Assembly: GCA_936450465.1 (NCBI GenBank)
Contig: OW388298.1
Span: 13,346,895-13,410,894, forward strand
DNA from: Gibbula magus
Lineage: Eukaryota > Mollusca > Gastropoda > Trochida > Trochidae
DNA: 64,000 nt
Direction: 5' to 3'
The notes beneath the pieces were generated by a model. That model made no database searches, was not told the DNA's origin, and saw nothing but the letters and a program-made list of their open reading frames with translations. The translations under genes were made by a program, and so were the position numbers. Below, piece after piece: positions 1 to 12,600 of this stretch (positions within the stretch are counted from its first letter, which is position 1; each line of letters opens with the position of its first letter).

Positions 1-1735
1 TTTGGAGAATTTTAAAAAAAAAACTACTGAAGATAGAGACATGTTTGATAGCTCATTTTAAAGCAGAGAATCTGATGAATAACCGAGAGTCCATCATGGA
101 GTTCTAGGTCAAGCAGAAGTCTTGAAGACCTAAGTATTGACGCGTCAATCCTAGTTATTATTAGGTCTTCAAGACGTTTGTCTCGAAGACGTATTGTTAT
201 TATCCTGATTATTTTTTATTAGGTCTTCAAGACGTATGTCTCGAAGACGTATTGTTATTATCCTGATTATTTTTGTTATTATTATTATTCTTTGTACCAA
301 ATTTTGTGATGCAGATTTCTCAGTAACGGCTAAGCCGATTTGCATGAAATTTTCAGAGAATGTAGCCTGTAACCAAACTTAGATCTACTTTTTTTACTTT
401 TTGGATTTTCGACTTCTTTCTTGAGTTATCTCCCCTTGAAGTTGAAACTTCAAACCTCAATAGCTCGAAAACTTACCAATATATTTTCAAAAAACTTTCA
501 CCAAAATGTGGGCAACAACATTCTCCATCGATTAGGCCTAGTGCGGATTTCGGCCGTAATGATAGATTTTTCGCTATTTCGAAAAAACTGAAAATTTGGT
601 GCACTTTCGCGGGTTTGAGGGTACGCGCCTTCAAACTTCTTCTTCTCACTAACGGCAACACATACAGATATGTGTGATGGCTCATTCGAAAGCCAAGACA
701 ACGTAGAATATAATTTGCTAACAGAATTTTGAATTTCGACCTAGAATTCGAGTAATCTGCCCTTGAATATGCTCCTTTTTAAAAAAGGCGTTTTTCGGCT
801 GCAATTTCAAAGGGGCATAACTCTGTAACAAATTGACCTATGTCAAAGTTATTGATAGCCATCTCTTGCTAATAAAGAGCTTAACAAGTCCATAATACAT
901 CAATATGATATAAAAATTGATAGTTTCGGCACAATTTTGACATATTCCCCAAAAAGTAAAATTTTGTGATTTTGAGCATTTTCGAGGGGTATATCCTTTG
1001 GATAATTATTGAAGATGAACCACTGAAGATAGGAAGGATTTGTATATGCCATGTTGATGTAAAAACGTCATTTATGAAGGACAATATTTTTCGAGCACGT
1101 ATCTGTCATTGTTTATATGTGACAAGTCATAGAACATTGTCATTTTTCGAAAATCGCAATTTTTAGCATAGTTGAAAGGATCACAACTGCTTAACTACTA
1201 AAGATATCAAAATTGTATTTACACCGTCGGATGCACAATTTCAAGAACAACAACGTTTCTCTTGAACTCTTTCATCAAAAAGTTTATAGTTAAGCTCCGA
1301 ACATCGCAAAGGTTGTCTAGGGGTCCAAATTGTAGCATTTTTGAGTATTTTCTTTAACATTCAGAATAACATAACGCATTACTTATGTATACAATCCAAA
1401 TGATGATAACATCTCCTGAAGTGGAAATCGAAACACAACATTTTATATGAAACACCTTAGTATGAAAATATCAACCATTTTGTCTTAATCGTGAGAAAGA
1501 TCATGTAGGGGTCCATTACTATGTGATTTTCCATTTTCAGAGGGGTACTTTCTTTGGAGAATTTTTGTAAAATAACTGTTGAAGATAGAGACATGTTTGA
1601 TAGCTCGTTTTAAAGCAGAAAAACTGGTGAATAACCGAGAGTCCAGCATGGAGTTCAAGGTCAAGCAGAAGTCTTGAAGACCTAAGTATTGACGCGTCAA
1701 TCCTAGTTATTATTATTATTATTATTATTATTATT
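1..1735. repeat. Diverged interspersed/tandem repeat block ending in (ATT)n
   Basis: A stretch of about 165 bp at 1-166 recurs in the same orientation at 1554-1717 with few differences; both copies end with CTTGAAGACC and TGACGCGTCAATCC followed by TTATTATT. A weaker relative of the start of this unit (a GGGGTAT...TTTGGA motif followed by GAAGAT) is seen near 985-1035. At 163-278 a 58-bp unit containing AGGTCTTCAAGACG is repeated twice. No coding frame of interest is present. The block looks like a partly decayed repeat whose copies abut ATT microsatellite DNA, the last of which (about 1708-1735) truncates the neighbouring pseudogene. Which superfamily it belongs to cannot be told. Confidence 0.6.
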
Positions 1736-2490
1736 CTCTGGATGTAGCTTACTGATATAGGCAGCAAAGGATGTCACAGGACAAAAGGGAGAGCCAGGCT
1801 GCTCCATCATGATGCCACCAAAGGATTCCTTGTCGTCGCGATGATTCTTGGTGAGTTCGCCTTCATTCTTCTGCACAAATCTCAGTCCAGTTTCTGGGTC
1901 AGTCACAATGGCAAATGTAGATTTTTTCATTTTGTCCATATTCTCCATACCACGACGAAAAAAGTAGAATCTAATGTCAAACTGAACCTTATTCGACAAA
2001 CCGTAAGGAGTTTTAGTGTTCATGTGGATGGAAGAATACAGCTTCTCTCTGTCACATTCGGAAATTACTTGCTTGTGTTCAGTTTCACCCTTACCGGCGG
2101 CCTTCAGCTCCAACATCGACGTCTTGAACGATTCGTTTGCGTCACTAAATCTAGGGTCCTTGATAATATCAAAATCTTTGCAGAACGGGGGAGACTTCAA
2201 ATATCTGTTAAGGCTGTGCCGAATATTCTCCAGGGTGGATGTCTTGTATTGATCTCCTGTTTTTGTCCGGATATCCAAGTAGAAATGTGAAAGCATCTCT
2301 GCCACGGCGACTGCGTCGAATTCCTCAAAATTAGGATTTGGCCCTTTTCTCTCAAGTACTCCTTTAGAATCTTTGCCGATGAGTAGTTTGATTTCTTTGT
2401 ATTATCAGGAATCACTTTCGAACGCTTTTCCAGGATTTCTTCATGTGAATGCGAAGCGAAGCGTTTATTTGTCGCCATTGTCAGTTGCAA
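1715..2490 (-). pseudogene. Crypton-type tyrosine recombinase-derived (DUF3504, KIAA1958/ZMYM-like) pseudogene, truncated and frameshifted
   Basis: The minus strand encodes a start resembling invertebrate KIAA1958/QRICH1/ZMYM-like DUF3504 proteins: MATNKRFASHSHEEIL, then NTKKSNYSSAKILKEYLREK. The frame then shifts by one base near 2340 and continues as EEFDAVAVAEMLSHFYLDIR, TSTLENIRHSLNRYLK and VQFDIRFYFFRRGMENMDKM. These are the helical core and the FFRRG-x-EN signature of DUF3504, a domain derived from Crypton tyrosine recombinases. The frame runs into ATT microsatellite near 1735, giving an artificial run of asparagines; the C-terminal catalytic half is missing. The frameshift and 3' truncation make it a pseudogene. 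It could be a mobile copy or a decayed domesticated gene; many DUF3504 copies occur in invertebrate genomes. Confidence 0.7.
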
Positions 2491-2839
2491 AAGAACGCCA
2501 GCTGACGAATGTTTACATACAGGCTCTTTGCATAACTTCTATCAGCCATGTTAACGAAAATAATGTTAGCCGACGCCGGCGTCGCTGTGTAGAGTTCTAG
2601 TGACAGAGTTCGGCAAATAGCCGTCGTTATGACAGCGGGTAATATTTTTTCCAGTTGTCACCCTCCTGAGAGGGGGACACGGAAACATGTTAAAACGTCT
2701 TTGTCCAATGAAATTAAAGGATTTTACATAAAGGTAAGATAAATATGTTTACAACAGTCCCTTTAGTGACATATCTTAGATCAATGTTATTATCAGATAA
2801 TTAAGACAGTAACATTATCTCATGGACGGTTTGTTACAA
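2491..2839. other. Intergenic, no feature recognised
   Basis: No exon-like frame with splice sites was found. A short GC-rich stretch at 2568-2590 (GACGCCGGCGTCG) is palindromic but isolated. Confidence 0.4.
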
Positions 2840-3034
2840 CGCGAGGCATAACTCTTGCCAGTCTTCATTACTGCCTTGCATTATTTCCCTCGCCTGGCTG
2901 AAGATAGTGGATCGCTGCACCTGAAATGCATAGTAGGCCTGGATTTCTTAGCACAGAGATCTTAAGGAAATACTGCAAGGCCTAAATCAGCCAGTAATGG
3001 AGACTGGCAAGAGTTATGCCTTGCATTGAGAAGT
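2840..3034. mobile_element. MITE-like hairpin element, family A copy 1
   Basis: The left end GAGGCATAACTCTTGCCAGT (from 2843) is matched in inverted orientation by ACTGGCAAGAGTTATGCCTT (3003-3022). The inverted arms extend inward through CATTACTG/CAGTAATG. A second copy lies at 7388-7572 with the same ends and similar interior (TATTTCCCTCGC; GGAAATACTGCAAG). It is non-coding and about 190 bp, as expected for a miniature inverted-repeat transposon. The superfamily is unknown. Confidence 0.7.
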
Positions 3035-3557
3035 TGGGTTTGTTAGTGAGAAAGAGGTGTTTCTTTTATTAGGTTAATTTCTATGAGCAATATGCAAAAT
3101 TACGATGTTGTGAAGCCATGGTGTATCATATAATCGTGTGCTATATTGAAAATGAACAAATAATTTACAAAAACTACCCAACGTTGAGGGCTCCATTTAA
3201 ATTGGTGAATAAAACAATATTCAAGAAGTTGGTCAAAGGGAGATAACTCAACGTGGACTGGTTCCTGTGTATGTATGTTTCAATATTGGAGCACACTCTA
3301 ATTGACACATATGGCTAATTTTAATAAAATGACTTTAGATTTGATGATTTGATAAAGAACACCGGGCATCATAAAAAATATATCTTAAAAACACGCACAC
3401 AATAATATATTAAGCACTACAGGTGTGGAAAGCTTTGCTAAGGCACACAAGGACACCGATGAAGTCCAGGTACTGGTTAACTGAGCCGTGTCAGGGAAGC
3501 TTGTCCGTTCACAGGATTGCTGGTTCCTCTAGCCTGTGATGTAAGGACTGTAGACCC
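3035..3557. other. 3' flank or 3' UTR of the tetraspanin gene
   Basis: This lies directly downstream (minus strand) of the tetraspanin stop codon. On the minus strand an ATTAAA hexamer falls at about 3316-3321 and an AATAAA at about 3064-3069; either could be the polyadenylation signal. No other feature is recognised. Confidence 0.35.
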
Positions 3558-3629
3558 TTATATAGGTCCGACCTTTTTGTCCTTCCCAACCTGGACGATG
3601 ATGACAATGGCAAAGGCGACCTCTAGCGA
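3558..3629 (-). CDS. Tetraspanin exon 7 (end of TM4, tail, stop)
   Basis: Residues 248-270, SLEVAFAIVIIVQVGKDK then KVGPI and TAA (3558-3560). The acceptor is TTTTCTTGCCAG|TCG. The hydrophobic start continues TM4 in phase 0 and is followed by a basic cytosolic end. This exon is short, so it is the least certain of the seven, but phase and hydropathy fit. Confidence 0.8.
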   Translation of the reverse strand, partial: SLEVAFAIVIIVQVGKDKKVGPI

Positions 3630-6600
3630 CTGGCAAGAAAAACGAAATAACATTTTCTAACACAAACTTCATTTATAGCAAGCCAATCAGATTGTAAAGC
3701 TATATCTTATGTTACATTCAATCAAATAGTTCCTGTCGTGACCGTTGTCAGATATATGTCAGTGTAAATTGTTGATTTTGTGTTTTGGAATAGATGCCCA
3801 TATATTTTGAAAGTTCTCAACTAATGAAATGAGTAACCCAATCATGTTTTAATCCAATCCTTTTGTGTCTTTATTCTTTACTGTTGTCAGAATAATTTCC
3901 GCGAAATGTACAACCATATTAATATGTAAAGATGACCAACTCGACTTGTTTATTAATGAGGTCAATGTAGAAACAACTCGTGTAGACTAGTGAGACTTAT
4001 AGTCCATACATGACTACCCAATCTTCCACACGTGTAGGCTAAAATACGCAGACAATATTTGAATAACCTTGAATCCCAAATTCCTTCATTATATTTCCAA
4101 AAGCTAAAGGTTGGAATAGTGAATGGCCATCACTTTAGAAACACTAATGATATGTTCCGGAAGTTCATTAATATGCAAATATATGTATAATATATAATCT
4201 GAAGAGGATACTGTAATGATTAATGGCAAAAGTTTTTAATCTTAACTCTGTCTTTTATCATATAAGGTTAATGACAAAAGGCAACATAATTTACAAAGTG
4301 CAGAAATCACTTTTCTATTTTGATAACATACCATTTATAAAAGAAAACAATAATCTAGCTCTAAATAATTATCCTCAGTATTTTTTTAAAACTGACTTTA
4401 AAAAACTAATACAAGTTTGCCCCTTTATGAAACATTACCACAAAAAAAACATGATTTCGCAGAAAAAAGGTCCGTGACATGCACATGTTCTTATTTTAAT
4501 ATTGAATAATACATAATCAGCTTGAACTATGCCAATTTACAGCATTTTTCATTTATTTTGATTATTGTTGGGAACGTTTTAAAGAGAAACATTAATTCCC
4601 TTTTAATGTCCTTTGCATGTCAATGAGAACTATCATAACACAACAACTAAGAACATATTAGGAATACATCGGCCAAACAGAACTTAAGTTAACTTAAGTT
4701 AACTCACAGCATTTAGTTCCCATCAACTTAAGTTAACTTACCAGAAGGACAAGGACGAGGACGAGGGCGACGATTGCATATGTTTTATACTCTGTTATGT
4801 AGTCCGTCAATTTTTCATAACAACCCTGCAATTTGATAAACAGTTTAATTATACGAAGATAATGTCACATAACTATCTTAACAATAATAGTTTTGAAACA
4901 ATTTTGAAATGTTATATACGTAGAAGACTCATTGCAAATTATATTTAATATTGTCGCTCAACTTCAGGTCGACAGGTGAATGTTTCATGGATCAAAGGCA
5001 TTTCTGAAGTTTTTCTTGTTCCGACTTCCCATATACATGTCATCTCATAGGGAGGGGGTAAGCTCATGCTTACCGGAAATTGACAGTCGTCGATAACCAT
5101 TTTGATAGACAGACGCTTTTCTACTGGGGAGGATCCCGATATCGGTAAGTTTTGAATTGTTTTCATTCAATGTCTCGAATAGCTATAAATCGTAATCGGT
5201 ACATCATTGGAACATGACATGTATTTTATAATTAAAATTCGTAACATAGACGTCCGATCATCGTCAGAGATAGTTTGAAGTCGAATATGGTAATATAGGA
5301 CTTGGATCATAGTTATACCATCCTAAGATCGAAGTTGAGATATCAACAACATTAAAAACTGTACACATTGATGATAGTTTCTCTTGTTCACAAACACACT
5401 GTCCAGGTTGTTGAAGATGACCTGTGCGAGCAGTTGGTCTGATAATGGTTAATATATGACAGAAAGACAATATGCAGGAATAGTACACAATTGCACCTAT
5501 ATCTTAAAGTCTCAGTGCTATTATCATAATGCTAGTATAATCGCAACGAATCAACACGCATTTTGAAGTCGTATTTACGGAACTATGATAAAATTAAAAT
5601 GACGGTCATCAGGAATTTATTTGCTCCTAACGGAGTTGGCCTTATGTAGGAAGTTTGACTTGAGTAATCTTTGTTTAGTTAGGGTGTCACTAGATATACG
5701 ACCTTCAGCCCTTTCACCTCTAAGAACATCACGTATTCTGCTCTCTGTTGAGGCCTGTAGATTGACCTATAATGTTCCAAAATGCAGGAATTATGAACTG
5801 TAGCGATCCGAGAGTTGAAACAAATTGATCTTATTAACAACATCCAGTTGAAAAGATTGAAAACGAACCACCTGAATTAAAAAAACCGAGAAAATGGTGG
5901 TTGACTACTGTCAACTGTCGGTCTAGCATGGACAGGTCTTATTCCCTGTGACTCCATTGTCACTTACGCGTTGGTAGCAGAAGTTATCATCAGTAGTCCG
6001 CCCACTCTGCCAATCACTGTAGCTGGCTTGGGTCAGTTCTGTAACGCATGACATGGGTACGAATGCGAGATGGTTCTTCCAGTCGACGACATATGATTCC
6101 GGACCTTTGAAACCACAGCAATGCATCTGGAAGGCAAATATACTTCATTATCACAACAGGTCCCTTACCATTGTTTCTGCACACCTCGCTTGTAAGATTC
6201 AGATGGCACATCGTCTTTCCTCCTTTGTGTCTGTTTTCAGTAACAGTGTCATGTAAGTTCAAATGAATATGATAATTAAATCATTAACCACAATACATCG
6301 CACACTAGTACACACATATTGTCCATTCCTCGTCACCTCCATCGGCTTCAAATTTAGATTTTCCAATTTAAGAATGAAATTGGGACTTCTCTACATGACA
6401 ATCATTTAAAACCGAAGTAAACAGGCGACTCTTGCGTCGTCTTATAGTTTGACCTGTCTATGAAGTGTGAAATCACCTACTAGAAAGCGTTCGTAAAATC
6501 ACCAATGCATACTTATCTGTCTATGAACACTCCTCTGTCTGAGATGACGTTATGATGTAATAATAATAATAATGGATAGTTTTTATATAGCGCACAAATA

Positions 6601-9600
6601 TCCACGTTGTGGACCCAGGACGCTTCTATACATTAGTACCCTGGTCTAACCTAAGCTTCCGCAAAGCGCTTAAAGGTCACCTCCTCCACATCTTACACCA
6701 GGTACCCACTTACTGCTGGGTGAACAGAGGCATACGTTGAATAAAGTCACTTACCCAGGGTGACACCATAAGTCTTCCCACTCATGTGTCAGTGTGGGGC
6801 AGGGAATCACCCTTCAAACTCTCAGTTAATGTACTGCTCGGAGGATTGCTGAGTTCAGCCTGGGCAGGATGAGACTACTAGAACAACGCACCTTGTACGT
6901 TTCCAATGCCTCCCAATTGTACTCATGACAAATGTCAATGATTGTCGGGAAACATTGAACACATTTCCAGATGAAAAGTCCCAGAGTATGTGTATAGATT
7001 ACCAGCAAATTAAGGCCTGATTAATTAAGACCGAGAACGCACGAATATGACTTTTGAATAAATGTTTACGAATATATTTATGGGTTAATGCCCGGGGAAC
7101 TCTTCATTGGTTAATGCGCGGGGAACTCTTCATTGGTTAATGCCCGGGGAACTCTTCATTGGTTAATGCCCGGGGAACTCTTCATTGGTTACAAATAATG
7201 GAGTCAAGGTCCGAAAGCTAAACATTATTTTAAGGAATGGAGAATTACGAGGAAATTAAAATACTTAAAATACATTCAAAGTGTTTATTATTTACCTAAT
7301 TTAGTTAAAAACGTTAAGAAATATTATAGTTCTAGGACGACAACAACAGTGTAATTTAATTGTTCAAAACAGATAGGGTATCTGCTCATCTTCCAAACGC
7401 ACGGCATAACTCTTGCCAGTTTGCATTACTGGCTGATTTAACCCTTGCGGTATTTCCCTCGCTTTGTTGTGTCAAGATAGTGAATCGCTGCACCAGATAT
7501 TTTAAGGAAATACTGCAAGTAAATCAGCCAGTAATGACGACTGGCAAGAGTTATGCCTTGCATTGGGAAGTTGGTATCTTCTATGACGGTGGGGATTCAC
7601 CATTGAGAGTAAAACAACATTGCTTGGATCATCAGAGGAAGTGATGGTCGACAGTAACTGTAAATAATAATCTGAAATACAATTACCTTTACGTGCAGTA
7701 CGTTCATTATCATGGAAAATATCCCATCTTTGTCGGCCTCATACTCTCGTACAACCTTGTCGCTCAGGTCATTCTTTAAGTTATTGTGTAACTGAAATCA
7801 AGGACATAAATGAGACGGTTGAAATTACTAGATGACATGAATGCAATGACATGAATGCTACCATTCATACATGTTCTTATATCATCAAATAATGTCCATA
7901 TGGCGACACATAACCAGTTTTATAAATGGATATAACATAGCACATGTACCCTTCTTGAGGTGAGTTTGGGTTTAAGCCGGGAGAAAGCCCGCAATGCCAT
8001 GTGGTGAAACCTGCGAGCAGTGGCTGGAACTAGCGAACCATTGGTGGTACTGCAATGAAATTAAGTGTAGCATTGCACCCAAACCTTACTGCGTGTAGAA
8101 CAGTTCTCTACTGCAGACAAGTTTCCGTGCCGCTGGCGGGATTCGAACCACAGCCCTCTTGATCCGAAGCCGAACGCGCAAACCACTAATTTGATTATGG
8201 AATTGTACAAAATGTGCATGTGTGCACAGATCACTTTTGCTAGCGACCAAAGTCTCTGCATGAGCATAAAGTAGACCATACACCAGTAAGTCACATAGGA
8301 CGATTTCACTGATTTCAGCTAGACTTACAATGGAATCTGTCACCAGGAAGAGGCCGCCAACTGTTGCTATGATCACGATAAGCACTGTCATCACGATGGC
8401 GAACTGCAGACAAAACGTATGATATCTAGGATAATGTTTTCAATCATTTCAGATATTATAAAAAAAACGTAAAAGACCTATTCAAATAATGGTCAATAGT
8501 TATTCATTGTCCATTCCATTATTCATTGTTGATGACGTCACCCGATGGCTATTTCAATCCCCATGTTAACTCCCTTCGGTCTTTATGCTGCTAACAGACT
8601 CAAGTTTGTTCCCGATTTTTTTCAAATACCAACCCTGTCCCATCATCCGTCCACAGCCTCACCAATGGATCTCGCCACAACCCCACCACATCTCGCCACT
8701 ACCCCACCACATCTCGCAACTACCCCACCACATCTCGCTACTAACCAACCACATCTAGCCACTACCCCACCACATCTCGTCACTACCCCACCACATCTCG
8801 CCACTACCCCACCACATCTCGTCACTACCCCACCACATCTCGTCACTACCCCACCACATCTCGCCACTATCCCACCCAATCTCGCCACTACCCCACCACA
8901 TCTCGCCACTACCCCCACCACATCTCGCCACTACCCCACCACATCTCGCCACTACCCCACCACATCTCGCCACTACCCCCACCACATCTCGCCACTACCC
9001 CAACACATCTCGTCACTACCCCACCACATCTCGCAACTACCCCACCACATCTCGCTACTAACCAACCACATCTAGCCACTACCCCACCACATCTCGTCAA
9101 TACCCCACCACATCTCGCCACTACCCCACCACATCTCGTCACTACCCCACCACATCTCGCCACTACCCCACCACATCTCGCCACTACCCCACCACATCTC
9201 GCCACTACCCCACCACATCTCGCCACTATCCCACCCAATCTCGCCACTTCCCCACCACATCTCGCCACTACCCCCACCACATCTCGCCACTACCCCACCA
9301 CATCTCGCCACTACCCCACCACATCTCGCCACTACCCCACCACATCTCGCCACTATCCCACCCAATCTCGCCACTACCCCACCACATCTCGCCACTACCC
9401 CCACCACATCTCGCCACTACCCCACCACATCTCGCCACTACCCCACCACATCTCGCCACTACCCCACCACATCTCGCCACTACCCCACCACATCTCGCCA
9501 ATACCCCACCACATCTCGCCACTACCCCACCACATCTCCCCACTACCCCACCACATCTCCCCACTACCCCACCACATCTCCCCACTTCCCTACCACAACT

Positions 9601-12600
9601 CCCCACTACCCCACGACATCTCGCCACTACCACACAACATCTCCCCACTACCCCACCACATCTCCCCACTACCCCACCACATCTCCCCACTCTCATATAC
9701 ACGCCTCGCTTACACCACCTTCTTCCCCTTTTATAACCCTTTCCCTATTCATTAATTACTTATCTACCGTCGACCTTATCACTTATGTTCACATTCAACA
9801 ATGGACCATATATATATATATATATCCCTACCTTAGCCACTGCTCTCCTTCACCCCCTTATTCCCCCTTTCACTATCATATCCCACTCCAATATCTGTGC
9901 AACCACCACCCTAGCTTTCCCTCGCCATTAGGCCCCCCAACATAATGTTTCTGGTCTTTACAGGCTGACAAAAATGATGCGATAACGCGATTTTTTATTA
10001 TTATTTACAACATTTTGTTTTCGAAAGAAGAGCTAAATTCCATTTTATACAAACTTCTCACCGGTTAAATTTTAATTTATATAAATAAAACACAAACCCT
10101 CTTAGATATGTGTCACTATTCCAAATTAGTCAACTCCTGCGGCCGGAAACCAGATCAAATTATTTTTGTTTTGGCCTTACTTATACAACCTGAACCGTAT
10201 CACCCATTCATACCATGACCAATGGCCCCATCACTACTCCAACCCCGTCGCCGCATTTACCTCGTCCTATTTCCATCGACCATGTAAATTTACAACCTAT
10301 TCTCATTCATTTCTTATCACACATATTGCTTGCCGCATATAATAAACTCGTCTGTCCTATTTCAATCATACTCGACCAACTGACCACAATGAGGAAGGGT
10401 CTCCAGCAACAACACGCTCCACAACAAGCGAGGAAGGACAGAACGAAGAGAATGACCCCAGCCACCAACAGAGCTACACCGACATCTCCAAACAGAGGAA
10501 GTGAGGACAGGGATTTGGGAACGGTCACATCGCCCACATCTGGGGGTATCAGGCTTTCTAGACCGGCCGATAAGAAGGTCATAATGATACCAGGAGTAAA
10601 CTTGAGGATACCGCCCACCGCCATCAGACCAAGGGAGATAATCTGAAACCAAAATCACAGTCCTTGGAACAAATTCATGTTTACATTTGAGATTACAATT
10701 TATCCTCCAAAACTTTGTTTAACAGGAGATATCGCTTGTGTGAGATCAAGCGTTGCAGTCCACTTAGACCTCGTTGCCCGTAGCAACCATTCATGAAAGT
10801 GTCCTGTTCATTATCGATATCAGGACTGTTTCGTCCAAACAGTCCTGATATCTGATACACGGACACTTTCAAAACCACTTTTATTAGTTACAGTTTATCA
10901 ATGCCAATGACATAACGATTAACATGATCAAGCTAAACGTTTGATTCACTAAGATCAAAGCTTAAAAAAAGGATTTATTTGATGTAATATTCAATACGGT
11001 TTGGACTAAAATACTGGATCAATTGATTAACTTCTGCAAAAAAAAAAATGAAAGAAGAAAGAAAAAGAAAAAAGAAGAAAAATAATAATTATAACTTTGA
11101 CATAAACTGAGGTACAAAAGAAACTTTACACCCAATTGTTTCAATCACACAGTACAAATAACAAAACAAATTGATATGATAGAACCGGGATATTATCAAA
11201 GGTCAATGTTGACTGATTCGGCAAACAATCATACTTGTTTCTTTTCAAACATGCAGAGTTAGAGTCACTGAAAGGACCAAGGGGTATAAAATCATGTTTA
11301 CACCAACATGACCCATACCATGTTTATAATGTAAATGTGTGCAGAATCAGATCGGCGATAACACTTTCCCTTTAACTGTCATAAACAACCGTCTCTACCG
11401 CAAACCAGTGTGTACGGACAGCTGTGATACACAGTGGTTATTTCAATCACTCACATGTCACAATAAATTATCTGTCTGTCTGTCTGTCTGTCTGTCTGTC
11501 ACTTGTACATGTATTTGAGGCGGGGTAACCAGGCTGCTTTTCGTACAGAACAATACATATGTTTTTAAACGATAAATGAAGTTATATACACTAAGTTAAT
11601 TTACATAATAAATGGGAAATAATATGAAAGCATTGCATATTGTATAATGGCTATGTTTGTACGACATCTTGGTTGTCAAATGATATGAATCTAAATAGTG
11701 AATTTATGAATAGTGGGATTTCAATTAACGTTTTTATACGCATCTTAAGTTGTTTTTTTTATAACATTTACATATAACAGCATCAAATTATATTGTTTTT
11801 TTTATAATAGCAAAATTCTCTAAATTTCCTTAGCATTTTCGTTTAACGTTTATAAGTACGTAAAATAAAATACAGCATATATACATAATACTTGATTCCA
11901 AATGTCTAGATTTGTCTCGTGGAGTATAATGTCCACATATCGATTTCAGTTCATGTGATATGTCCTACCTGAAGTAAAATGATGTGACTCACGTCTTATA
12001 CACCTTTAGTCGTCATGACAACCACATTGTTTACAAGAGGAATAGATCTGTTAAATTATCACAAATTTGTCAAATGCAAATTCGGTCTACGTGTACTCTA
12101 AAGTTGAAAATGGCCTCACTAACAGATTGTGGTAAACAAGAGAAATACGTCACCAAAACTTATAAATGACCCATAAGATGAAGGATTTTCAGAACAATTT
12201 TAAATAAACGGTACACAAAGAGGTGAGGTGAGGTGAGTTCGGGCTTAAAGCCGCTTTCAAGAGTATTTCACTTATATCGCGGCTGCTAGTATGGTACACA
12301 AAGAACCATCCTGGACCCACATTTTCGAAGCTCTCTTAGCGCTAAGATAGTCGTAAGTGCCATACATTTACATTGATTTACCACTATCTTAGCACTCATA
12401 CAGCTTCGAAAATATGGGCCCTGTTCATTATGACGTTATTTAATGTAAGCGTGGTCTATAAGATCAGATTACTGTGGTTCACTACAATTCTATGCTGATA
12501 TGTACCTTCATTTATCACTATATTCCCGTGGTATCACCTAGAGGGATTAAAGTGATTGAATAGTCAATGGGCTTAACGTATCGAAAACGTTTCATATATC

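Noticed and set aside
1..1717. An LTR retrotransposon bounded by the 165-bp direct repeats
   Set aside because: No polymerase or gag frame lies between, the repeats lack TG...CA ends, and related partial units occur internally, so a diverged tandem repeat is a better reading.
1703..1740. A polyasparagine tract at the end of the DUF3504 frame
   Set aside because: It is the (ATT)n microsatellite read on the minus strand after truncation, not a natural protein feature.
4223..4477. An 84-codon plus-strand frame in a tetraspanin intron
   Set aside because: Lysine/asparagine-rich translation of AT-rich DNA with no motif.
8545..9702. Long proline/threonine- or glycine/valine-rich open frames on both strands
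   Set aside because: They are read-through of the 21-bp minisatellite, whose period keeps every frame open; there is no start context, splice structure or codon bias.
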